From: a virus
Strand: one strand, 5' to 3'
IMG/VR virus record: IMGVR_UViG_3300013126_000098
Span: 1 to 37,279 of that record
Length of the DNA: 37,279 nucleotides
This document shows positions 30,736-37,146 of this stretch, piece after piece. The translations under genes were made by a program, and so were the position numbers. Under the pieces are notes generated by a model that was not told the origin of the DNA, did no database searches, and saw only the letters and a list, made by a program, of their open reading frames with translations. How positions within the stretch are numbered: position 1 is the stretch's first letter; each line of letters starts with the position of its first letter.

Positions 30736-31590
30736 ATGAACAGATATCAAAAAGCCCAAGCTGCAGCTTCTAAAGCAAGAAAAGAAGCAAAGAAAGCTGC
30801 TAAAATAGAAGCTCTTTATAATAATGAAGCTTCTAATGAAAGAAGATTTCCAGAGAATGTAAGAGTGATTGTTCATGGTGAAACTGATTATATTGAGTAT
30901 GTGTATTCCAAAGAAGATTTGGAAGATACAAAAATTTTATCTAAATCACAAATGGGTGATTTAGCAGGCTTTATTGGCTACAAATTAGATAGACCTGACC
31001 TTGGTTCTAAAACTCTAATGAATGTAATGTCAAAAGAAGAACATCATGAATTAGGTATATGTATTCTTACTTATGTGGCTAATACCCAAGCAATTGCTTC
31101 AGCTACATTAGTCAAATGCCCAGTAATGCATTATGTAGCAGCAAGGTCTAATATCAATAACATATGTGGTTATTCATTGAGAATTTGGGGTATAGCTTCA
31201 TTTGAACATTTGAGAGTTCATGCTCAAGTTGAATTGATGAGTATTGTAGGCAAACCACAAACTCAAGTCATTTTGAAAAAAGCATATTTGAATAATGAAT
31301 ATCATACTTCATCAATGTGGTACACAGTTTTGAACATGCTTTTTGGTGGAAATAAAAAAGCTACTAAATTTGAAGTTGATGTTGCAGACATACGTAATCC
31401 TATTCAAGAAGAAGTGAAAGTTGAAGTTCCTATTCAAGAAGAAGTTAAACCTGCAAGTGGTTGGCATTATGTAATGGCTGAAGAACACAAGAAACATATC
31501 AGTGAAGCATTGACAGGTATGAGATACAAAACTAAATCACGTGAAGGCATTGAATGGCATTATGTTGATGGTAAAAAAGAGTGGTTATAA
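30736..31590 (+). CDS. Early protein with NUMOD3-like C-terminal motif
   Basis: 284 residues. The first 30 are a basic Ala/Lys-rich helix. The middle part is alpha/beta without known motifs (EELGICILTYVANTQ-like core, IWGIASFEHLRVHAQVEL). A duplicated PIQEEVK linker (about 226-240) precedes a C-terminal segment EEHKKHISEALTGMRY (249-264), which resembles the NUMOD3 DNA-binding motif (KKKISEALKGK) of homing endonucleases. Flanking WHYV repeats (243-246, 274-277) are unusual. It has a GAGGAG site. A DNA-binding early protein is a reasonable inference; there is no nuclease domain visible. Confidence 0.65.
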   Translation: MNRYQKAQAAASKARKEAKKAAKIEALYNNEASNERRFPENVRVIVHGETDYIEYVYSKEDLEDTKILSKSQMGDLAGFIGYKLDRPDLGSKTLMNVMSKEEHHELGICILTYVANTQAIASATLVKCPVMHYVAARSNINNICGYSLRIWGIASFEHLRVHAQVELMSIVGKPQTQVILKKAYLNNEYHTSSMWYTVLNMLFGGNKKATKFEVDVADIRNPIQEEVKVEVPIQEEVKPASGWHYVMAEEHKKHISEALTGMRYKTKSREGIEWHYVDGKKEWL

Positions 31591-31687
31591 TCTGATACCT
31601 ACTTCACAAAATCCCAAGGACGGGATTTACATCTACATCAACCAGTATAAAATATACACATATTCAAACAACAGCGGAGACACTAAG
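31591..31687 (+). promoter_or_regulatory. Early promoter cassette A
   Basis: AAATCCC-AAGGAC-GGGATTT (31609-31628) is a perfect 7-bp inverted repeat whose right end overlaps the -35 box TTTACA (31626-31631). After 16 bases comes TAAAAT (31648-31653), then a leader ending AGCGGAGACACTAAG before the ATG. The whole ~95 bases recur as cassette B with very few changes. The inverted repeat is well placed for an operator. Confidence 0.8.
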
Positions 31688-32287
31688 ATGAAAGCATCAA
31701 AACAAAAAACCAATGTCAATAAACTTTTCAACAAAGAAAAAGATAAGTTGGTAAAACTTATTTCTGATTCAAGCAATGCATATGCACAAGAGTTATTTAG
31801 AAGTGTTGCTAAAGAGAAAGATATAGAACCTAAAGTGCTTTTTGAAAAAATTGGCAAGTTGCAGGCTATTACTACTTTTCAAGATGGAATTGATTATATG
31901 GAAAAAGAAGTTACTCCTGATAGGTTAGCTGAAATAAAAAATGATTATCAAAAAATTGAAGATATGCTTTATAAAATGGTTTTGGATTTTATGGAAAATT
32001 TCTTCCCTAAACACGGCATCATGCCCCCCACAGTTTGGAACTATAAAGGTGGTGCATCTTCAAAAAGATTGGTTGAATATTCATTTCAAGAATTATTTGA
32101 TTTGATGGTGGCTGTTGGTAAAGTTGACCTGAATACTCACAAAATGCCTAAAGATTTCTCAAAAATGCTCAATGATTTGATGAATGATAAAGAACTTTTG
32201 ACACAACTTGCAGTTGTTGAATTGCAAAGAACAAGTAATCAAACAATAAAAGAAAGAATGCGTAACATAATTAGAGCATCAGCATAA
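31688..32287 (+). CDS. Early helical protein, unknown
   Basis: 199 residues from the ATG that follows the cassette A leader (GGAG); the frame is open further upstream but only through the promoter. It is rich in Lys, Glu and Leu, nearly all helical, with a conserved-looking FFPKHGIMPPTVWNYKGG loop at about 108-126. No membrane segments, Cys clusters or known motifs. It would be made early from its own promoter. Function unknown. Confidence 0.75.
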   Translation: MKASKQKTNVNKLFNKEKDKLVKLISDSSNAYAQELFRSVAKEKDIEPKVLFEKIGKLQAITTFQDGIDYMEKEVTPDRLAEIKNDYQKIEDMLYKMVLDFMENFFPKHGIMPPTVWNYKGGASSKRLVEYSFQELFDLMVAVGKVDLNTHKMPKDFSKMLNDLMNDKELLTQLAVVELQRTSNQTIKERMRNIIRASA

Positions 32288-32385
32288 AAACTGATACTCA
32301 CTTCACAAAATCCCAAGGACGGGATTTACATCTACCCCAACCAGTATAAAATATACACATATTCAAACAACAGCGGAGTAATAAG
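32288..32385 (+). promoter_or_regulatory. Early promoter cassette B
   Basis: Near-identical copy of cassette A: inverted repeat AAATCCC-AAGGAC-GGGATTT (32308-32327), -35 TTTACA (32325-32330), 16-base spacer, -10 TAAAAT (32347-32352), leader with ACAGCGGAG before the ATG at 32386. Confidence 0.8.
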
Positions 32386-32661
32386 ATGAGCAAATACCTT
32401 GATATAACAATACACACAAACTTCAAAAATCTAAAAGCACAAAAGTTTTTTGATTTGCTTGATGAGTATGAAACAAACTACATCAATGAATGGTGTTATG
32501 CGGATATTTCTTTGAGGAATGGAGTTCTAAGTATCTTACTTGAGGTGGATCATGATGAAGAACATGATGATAGTGAAGTTCCACCTGAATGGATTGAAAA
32601 CTTCAAAAAAGAGTTACTTGAGTTTTTGGTTGAATATGACCTTGTCAAAATCAAAAAGTAA
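32386..32661 (+). CDS. Small acidic early protein
   Basis: 91 residues, strongly acidic (ILLEVDHDEEHDDSEVPPEW at about 51-69), with a strand-helix-strand start (YLDITIHTNFKNLKAQKFFDLLDEY). Acidic early phage proteins of this size are often DNA mimics or inhibitors of host factors (known for other phages). That is only a suggestion here. It is expressed from cassette B and followed by cassette C. Confidence 0.7.
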   Translation: MSKYLDITIHTNFKNLKAQKFFDLLDEYETNYINEWCYADISLRNGVLSILLEVDHDEEHDDSEVPPEWIENFKKELLEFLVEYDLVKIKK

Positions 32662-32771
32662 TCTGATCCCTACTTCACAAAATCTCAAGGACGGGATTTA
32701 CATCTGATCAAACTGGTTTATAATTTACACATATTCAAACAAACTGCTGATTATCACTGAGGAGAACTACC
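32662..32771 (+). promoter_or_regulatory. Early promoter cassette C
   Basis: Third copy: AAATCTC-AAGGAC-GGGATTT (32680-32699; one pair changed to T-G), -35 TTTACA (32697-32702), 16 bases, perfect TATAAT (32719-32724). Its first half matches cassettes A/B and its second half (TCTGATCAAA... TGATTATCACTGAGGAGAAC) matches promoter D, so it is a recombinant of the two cassette types. Confidence 0.8.
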
Positions 32772-33368
32772 ATGGCTACATCAAAACAAATCAAAATGTA
32801 TATGTCTGCTAATAATGCTACACGGGAGCAAGCAGAAGCACATTTCAATAATGTCAATAAACCTTCTGCTGAATATCTTGAAGCATCAAAAGAACAAGAT
32901 GCTCTGCAATTAGTGTCACCTGTAAGACAAATGCATCCTGGTGTAATGGCAATGCCCATCCTCATTGAATGCAATAAAACTCATCTTACTGATGGTGTAG
33001 TCAATTACATGATCTTGAAAGGCAAAAGCTCTAATGCATCATACACAGGAACTACTAAACGTGGTGCTTTATACAAATGTCATCAAGTAATATCTGATAT
33101 CAATGATAAGCAAGAGTGGTACATCACTCTTGAAAACATGGTTGATAAAAGTCAATTTATCATGGGATACATTGGTTCAAGAAAGCCAAAAAAAGAAGAT
33201 GCATTATCACATTTTCAAAAAGTGCTGCAAGCACTAGTATCAAATGATGATATTGAAGCAGTAAAATATATTATGAAAACCTTTACCCAACAACCTTTGG
33301 ATGTATTCATCATGGATGGCATACAAAGTGGTCTTGGAGCTCTTGGTTGGGCTGAACACAAAAACTAA
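32772..33368 (+). CDS. Early protein, unknown
   Basis: 198 residues. The N-terminus (TSKQIKMYMSANNATREQAEAHFN) looks like a small helical UBA-like or similar module. The centre is beta-rich (MPILIECNKTHLTDGVVNYMIL, RGALYKCHQVISDINDKQEWYITLENMV) and the end helical (DIEAVKYIMKTFTQQPLDVFIMDGIQ). It is preceded by GAGGAG and cassette C. I do not recognise a family. Confidence 0.75.
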   Translation: MATSKQIKMYMSANNATREQAEAHFNNVNKPSAEYLEASKEQDALQLVSPVRQMHPGVMAMPILIECNKTHLTDGVVNYMILKGKSSNASYTGTTKRGALYKCHQVISDINDKQEWYITLENMVDKSQFIMGYIGSRKPKKEDALSHFQKVLQALVSNDDIEAVKYIMKTFTQQPLDVFIMDGIQSGLGALGWAEHKN

Positions 33369-33410
33369 TTAGTTACACACACATGGACGTGACTTTTATT
33401 GGAGCAAAAA

Positions 33411-33764
33411 ATGAAGTATAATCCTCAACGCAGACAAATTACAATGGGTGATCTTGCTGATTTGGCAAGCTCATTTGATCCTAACTTGACTTTGCTATTC
33501 ACAAGTGAAGATAAAGATGATAAAGATTTCTGTTTTATTACCGGCTTCTGTGATCCAGGTAATACTCCATGGTGTGGAAATGATGAGTATGCAAAAAATA
33601 ACTCACTCATTATCATTCAAGATCATTGTCTTGTAAGTGATTATGAACGTTTGGGTGCTGATGCATTCATTGTTCAAGGTTCAACTAATGTCATGGAACT
33701 TCATGAAAAGATGAAAGAGTTCAATAAATCAAAAATTGAAATACATTTGGATAACATCTTATAA
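33411..33764 (+). CDS. Small early protein, unknown
   Basis: 117 residues from the ATG that has GGAG at a spacing of 6. It has a helix with TMGDLADLASSFDPNLTLLFTSED, a cysteine-containing loop (CFITGFCDPGNTPWCGND), then LIIIQDHCLVSDYERLGADAFIVQGST. The alternation of strands and helices suggests a small alpha/beta fold. It is followed directly by a long hairpin (33772-33833). Function unknown. Confidence 0.7.
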   Translation: MKYNPQRRQITMGDLADLASSFDPNLTLLFTSEDKDDKDFCFITGFCDPGNTPWCGNDEYAKNNSLIIIQDHCLVSDYERLGADAFIVQGSTNVMELHEKMKEFNKSKIEIHLDNIL

Positions 33765-33771
33765 AGTTAGA

Positions 33772-33833
33772 AAGAAGAGCTTGGAGCAAAAAGATATTCC
33801 TGCCAGGGTAAATCAAGTCTCCAAGCTCTTCTT
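33772..33833 (+). ncRNA. 15-bp perfect hairpin with 32-nt loop (RNA element or processing site)
   Basis: AAGAAGAGCTTGGAG (33772-33786) is perfectly complementary to CTCCAAGCTCTTCTT (33819-33833). The 32-base loop holds a small CCTG-CC-AGG-like hairpin. It is 7 bases after a stop codon and 10 bases before promoter E. No T run follows, so it is not a classical terminator. An RNase III-type processing site, a stable RNA or a 3' protector are possible. This and the next two entries cover the 380-bp gene-free stretch 33765-34144. Confidence 0.6.
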
Positions 33834-33843
33834 CATCTTCTGA

Positions 33844-33872
33844 TTTACATTCCTCTCACAATGTTTTATAAT
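33844..33872 (+). promoter_or_regulatory. Promoter E
   Basis: TTTACA (33844-33849), 17-base spacer, perfect TATAAT (33867-33872). The start of transcription would be near 33879, at the first base of the structured region. It lacks the cassette inverted repeat but uses the same -35 hexamer. Confidence 0.75.
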
Positions 33873-33877
33873 ATCTC

Positions 33878-34088
33878 CTAAATACAGAATAACATATTTG
33901 CAATGGCTCATGCAGCTCTGAAAGGCCGCCACTCCATTCAAAACCACAAGACAAGCAATTTGTCTATTTCATAATTATAAGATGACATCACCTCCTACGT
34001 AAAATAAGGTTGGCTGTGTGGGTCATTGCAAATATGTTATATTGTATCATTCACAGTTCTTGGCGGCTCTGTGCTCAACTTATTTTAC
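33878..34088 (+). ncRNA. Candidate structured RNA / leader upstream of the polymerase-like gene
   Basis: Immediately after promoter E lie three pairs of complementary arms. Arm 1 spans 33889-33917 and 34012-34040: 17 perfect pairs (TAACATATTTGCAATG core) continuing with G-T pairs to almost 29. Arm 2 is GCCGCCA (33925-33931) and TGGCGGC (34061-34067). Arm 3 is GTAAAATAAG (33999-34008) and CTTATTTTAC (34079-34088). Local hairpins AGACAA-GCAAT-TTGTCT and CACAG...CTGTG are also present. The order 1-2-3-1'-2'-3' is not nested, so arms 2 and 3 would form pseudoknots or alternatives. No good open frame fills it (a 23-codon ATG frame at 33903 lacks a ribosome site). Confidence 0.5.
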
Positions 34089-34144
34089 ACATGCTCAACT
34101 TCACATCAAAAACTTTCCAAAATAAGATTTCAAAATTACAATCA

Positions 34145-35341
34145 ATGGCTCTTTCCCAAATAGGAAGTGGGTTACATGTTGAGATCTATACCAATGACAT
34201 TAGAAAGGTTCTACCTCATTATAATGAAGACAATCATATTGATGAATATCTGTTTAGGTCAATGTTCAAAAGATGTCTGCATGTAAAATATAAAGTTACA
34301 GATGTAAAACTTGACATTCCAGGATATCCATACACATATCAATTTCAATGGGCAAATTTGCAATGGTTCTTACAAGAAGCAAAGCTAATCAAACCCAGAC
34401 TTGAACATAAAGTATCTTCTTTCATTGAACAAAAACTAACTTCTTCTGAAGTAGAGCTTGAACAAAATGTCAAGTCAAGAAATTACTTATATGCAAATCA
34501 TTTCAAGAAGAACTTTCCAAATTACAAAGCACAAAAGAAAAATCCACGGGTAAATGATAATTGCCCAAGATATATCCAACATACTGATCAGATACCAAAG
34601 GGTGCCATGAAATACTTATTTCCAAATGAATTTGAATATGACATAGAAGCAGCTGCTTATGCATTAGTTTTTCAACATGCTGTCTTATATGCTGAATGTG
34701 ATTATAATTTCCAGCTATTGCACATATGTCATCAAGATAAGAATATGATGAGGTTAGGCTTAGCAGAGGAACTGAATTGTTCTATTGATATTGCTAAGTT
34801 AGTTTTAGCAGCTGTGCTCTATAGAAGATCTATTCCTCAAATTGAATACTCACGTAATTTCCAAAAAGATCTTATCAAGAATAACTTTCATAGGTATAAC
34901 TGGCCTTATCTTCAAGAAGCAATGAGAAAGTCTGAAATACTAAACACATTGTGTTTTGAATTGAAAATCATGTGGGAATATCTTGAAGCAGAATGGGAAG
35001 ATACAAATGATCAAGTTGCAAAAGACAAGTTTGTAAAGTGGTATGAAAAAGAAGAAATGCATTATGATATAGATGAAGCTGAAATGAAAGAAGTAAAAGC
35101 AGGATCATGGAGATATTCCTCATGTGCATTTAGATCATACATTTATTTTGAACTTGAAAGAAAAATTATTGATATTTGTATTGATTGGTTAGAAGAACAT
35201 GGATATGACAAGTATTATACAAAGCATGATTCATTTTGGTGCCCGTATGATTTATCAATGAATGAACTAAATGATTTGCAAAAAAAGATTACAAATGAAA
35301 CTGGATATGATGTGCAATTCAGCAAACAGCAATTCAACTAA
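34145..35341 (+). CDS. Minimal family-A-like polymerase / replication protein (candidate)
   Basis: 398 residues from the ATG at 34145; no good ribosome site, and the frame is open upstream into the structured region. Three blocks are in the order and spacing of a polymerase palm/fingers: YDIEAAAYALVFQ (motif A-like, D166 and E168), IAKLVLAAVLYRRS (motif B-like, K218), and, after an ELERKIIDICIDWLEEHGYD helix, KHDSFWCP (motif C-like, H361, D362). HDSF also occurs in motif C of single-subunit RNA polymerases. There is no exonuclease domain. It is the only replication enzyme candidate in the window. Function is inferred from motif order. Confidence 0.5.
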   Translation: MALSQIGSGLHVEIYTNDIRKVLPHYNEDNHIDEYLFRSMFKRCLHVKYKVTDVKLDIPGYPYTYQFQWANLQWFLQEAKLIKPRLEHKVSSFIEQKLTSSEVELEQNVKSRNYLYANHFKKNFPNYKAQKKNPRVNDNCPRYIQHTDQIPKGAMKYLFPNEFEYDIEAAAYALVFQHAVLYAECDYNFQLLHICHQDKNMMRLGLAEELNCSIDIAKLVLAAVLYRRSIPQIEYSRNFQKDLIKNNFHRYNWPYLQEAMRKSEILNTLCFELKIMWEYLEAEWEDTNDQVAKDKFVKWYEKEEMHYDIDEAEMKEVKAGSWRYSSCAFRSYIYFELERKIIDICIDWLEEHGYDKYYTKHDSFWCPYDLSMNELNDLQKKITNETGYDVQFSKQQFN

Positions 35342-35528
35342 TACTTATGATCTTGAGACAAGCTCAAGCCATGAATAGAAGTATAAAGAAGAACAAGAGA
35401 GGAGGAACAGATCTAAAATTTTATGGGAGGTGTAATAATATAAATTGTATTAATATATTGTTTCACTTTTTTCATCAGTCAAAACTGCTTCCAGAGTATA
35501 TCTACCATAGCCTGGAGTGCTTTCAACA
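35339..35528 (+). repeat. Duplicated ~190-bp element, copy 2
   Basis: Starts at the stop codon of the polymerase-like gene and matches 18985-19171 over its whole length with about 85-90% identity (estimated by eye) except the 29-bp end segment (TTCCA...TGGAG). That segment matches the reverse complement of the copy 1 segment better (24 of 29) than the direct strand (18 of 29). A 73-codon frame starting at 35347 is open in this copy only. Confidence 0.85.
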
Positions 35529-35726
35529 AAGTTTTTATTTTCACATTTTTAGTTATACAACTTTATAATATGGAACTACTATATGTTCCACATACAGACT
35601 TATTGTCTTTTGCAAATATCATATAGAACATATACAATATCATCATTTTTAGATTATAATACCACCGTTATCAAGTCATAGATAACATTTATCAATATCT
35701 CACATCTCATATAGGAGTGGCAACTC
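35529..35726 (+). promoter_or_regulatory. Non-coding leader with inverted repeats and possible promoter
   Basis: With repeat copy 2 this makes up the 385-bp stretch without a supported gene. It contains TGGAAC-8-GTTCCA (35571-35590), a TATAAT at 35655-35660 with only a weak -35 (TATACA, 35631-35636, 18-base spacer), and GTTATC-8-GATAAC (35667-35686) just downstream of the -10, where an operator would lie. AGGAG precedes the ATG at 35727. Confidence 0.5.
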
Positions 35727-36521
35727 ATGGCATTATCATTAGAATTCATTGAACAAAACCTTGCATTTTGGAATGAACAAAAGTCAAAACATTCTCTTTC
35801 AAAATCAATTCTTGTTTTTGATACACCAAAAGAAGAGAGCAAATCAATTTTTGATTATCCCAGCCCAACATCTGCAAAACGTGGTTTCAATGAAAGCATA
35901 CATTTATCACTAAAACAAAAAATTCTTGATGTATTTGAAAATACAAATCTTAGTGTAGATAATTTTCCAATCAATACCTGGATAAAGAAACCTCTTCATA
36001 ATCCAGAATTCCCGCTTGTTCATGTTCTAAAAGATTCATTCTATTATGCCTTCTATGATGAACTTCACAAGGCACATCCTGAAATGAAAGTAATCAAAAG
36101 TAAAAAATGGCTTCCAAAGTTTTGTTTTGTTGAACTTGAAAAGTTACTTGCCAATGAAGAATTCCCAAGAAGACCTATAAGAGTTACTTTTTCAGAAAGA
36201 TTCAATTTAGACAAAATGACATATGAAATGGATGAAATTGAAACTTATATCAAAAGCAACCTTCCTTTGAATGATATGCGTTCTTGGATTGAGAATAATG
36301 AAAATTACTCAACACTTCAAGAATATATCAATAAGCATTATCCTTATTTTTCAAAACATGAAGCTTGGCATATTAGAGAAGTTATCCGTGATGTATGGGT
36401 AAATGGATTGGATAAACCAACTGTAAAGAATTCAGGTTCATTACAAAGATCTATAAACTATTATCCTAATCTTCTTATTGAAGCACTTATTCATTTGTTC
36501 CTTACTAAAAGAGGTCAATAA
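35727..36521 (+). CDS. Unknown protein following repeat copy 2
   Basis: 264 residues with a good AGGAG site. Charged, mixed alpha/beta, with aromatic-rich segments (SFYYAFYDELHKAHPEMK, YINKHYPYFSKHEAWHIREVIRDVWV). No signal peptide, membrane segment or cysteine cluster. The basic surface and position after a polymerase-like gene suggest a replication or DNA-handling role, but no motif supports a specific one. It overlaps the next gene by one base (TAATG). Confidence 0.7.
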   Translation: MALSLEFIEQNLAFWNEQKSKHSLSKSILVFDTPKEESKSIFDYPSPTSAKRGFNESIHLSLKQKILDVFENTNLSVDNFPINTWIKKPLHNPEFPLVHVLKDSFYYAFYDELHKAHPEMKVIKSKKWLPKFCFVELEKLLANEEFPRRPIRVTFSERFNLDKMTYEMDEIETYIKSNLPLNDMRSWIENNENYSTLQEYINKHYPYFSKHEAWHIREVIRDVWVNGLDKPTVKNSGSLQRSINYYPNLLIEALIHLFLTKRGQ

Positions 36522-36898
36522 TGGAAGATGTCAAATTAGAACTTATTAGAATATCAAATGAACTCAGTATTCTTGCTTCAAAGATTGAAGTCAATTCAAT
36601 CTTACTTTACTCAAATGCTGAAATAGCAAAAAGAGTTGTATCAAGACTATTACAAGAGTATCCTGATTATGCTAATGACAAGTTAGTGACATATCATGAA
36701 TACTTTTATTCATCAAATAGACCTATTTCAGATGAGCCTACTTGGACTACTTTATATGCTACAATCAACAAGATACTCAATAGACTTGGGTATAAGAAGA
36801 CATATGGGAATGGAAAAAAAATGCTTATCCCGTATTCAATACTAAAAGTATGGGATGAGGAATACTTTTCTGAAAGGCAGTCAAAAAAGACATTTTAG
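36521..36898 (+). CDS. Unknown protein, possible DNA-binding
   Basis: 125 residues, co-translated with the preceding gene. The N-terminal half is a helical hairpin (LELIRISNELSILASKIEVNSILL). The C-terminal half (TLYATINKILNRLGYKKTYGNGKKMLIPYSILKVW) has the look of a compact winged-helix: helix, then a basic turn, then a strand. The stop codon lies inside a palindrome (36894-36910). Function unknown; with its partner it may act in replication or its control. Confidence 0.65.
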   Translation: MEDVKLELIRISNELSILASKIEVNSILLYSNAEIAKRVVSRLLQEYPDYANDKLVTYHEYFYSSNRPISDEPTWTTLYATINKILNRLGYKKTYGNGKKMLIPYSILKVWDEEYFSERQSKKTF

Positions 36899-36910
36899 CA
36901 ATTTGCTAAA
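36894..36910. repeat. 17-bp palindrome overlapping a stop codon
   Basis: TTTAGCAA-T-TTGCTAAA is a perfect 8-bp inverted repeat around one base. The TAG stop of the preceding gene lies in its left half. Typical size and symmetry of a dimeric repressor site. Confidence 0.6.
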
Positions 36911-37052
36911 TACAATATCAGCATGAGGAATATGCATAAAATGAGAAGTTTTCATTTTCTAATAGGAGTTTGCTAATAATGCTAAGAGATAATGCGGTTA
37001 GCTTTGCCTGGGTCAAATTGGATTCCTCATGCTGTGATTACCAATCCAATTT
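36906..37052 (+). ncRNA. Structured region with two mutually exclusive hairpins before dam
   Basis: CAGCATGAGGAAT (36919-36931) is perfectly complementary to ATTCCTCATGCTG (37022-37034). AAATTGGATT (37015-37024) is perfectly complementary to AATCCAATTT (37043-37052). The two share 37022-37024 and the second encloses the right arm of the first in its loop, so only one can form. A local hairpin AAAATGA...TCATTTT lies inside. The layout is that of an attenuator or riboregulator upstream of the methylase. No promoter is obvious at its start. Confidence 0.45.
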
Positions 37053-37083
37053 ACCCGCTCCAAGTCAGTGTATAGTTTGTTAG
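36979..37083 (+). CDS. Possible 34-residue Cys-containing microprotein
   Basis: ATG with AGGAG ten bases upstream, 34 codons (MLRDNAVSFAWVKLD...PAPSQCIVC). A CC pair and a C-x-x-C end might bind a metal. The same bases form the complementary arms of the structured region, so the frame may be fortuitous. The ribosome site is the best argument for it. Confidence 0.3.
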   Translation: MLRDNAVSFAWVKLDSSCCDYQSNLPAPSQCIVC

Positions 37084-37115
37084 TTGTCTATATTATAATT
37101 ATCTTAACAACTAAC
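37079..37115 (+). promoter_or_regulatory. Inverted repeat flanking a -10 box before dam
   Basis: GTTAGTTGT (37079-37087) and ACAACTAAC (37107-37115) are a perfect 9-bp inverted repeat. TATAAT (37094-37099) lies between them. No strong -35 box is seen at 16-18 bases. A protein bound to both arms would cover the promoter. The methylase ATG at 37147 follows with a TGGAG site. Confidence 0.5.
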
Positions 37116-37146
37116 TTTTAATTTTAATTTCAACTGGAGTATAACA

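Noticed and set aside
31609-31628. Intrinsic terminator at the cassette inverted repeats (also 32308-32327, 32680-32699)
   Set aside because: No T run follows, and the right arm is part of the -35 box. An operator reading is better.
34010-34144. N-terminal extension of the polymerase-like protein from a TTG at 34010
   Set aside because: The added 45 residues are rich in Cys and Trp, unlike the rest, the TTG lacks a ribosome site, and the bases are part of the structured region's arms.
35347-35568. 73-codon open frame in repeat copy 2
   Set aside because: Copy 1 of the element has three single-base indels that destroy it after 11 codons, the sequence has no protein-like core, and there is no ribosome site. 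More likely a by-product of the repeat.
36990-37050. tRNA or tRNA-like fold (GGGTCAAATTGGATTCC resembles a T arm)
   Set aside because: No acceptor, D or anticodon stems of proper length can be placed around it.
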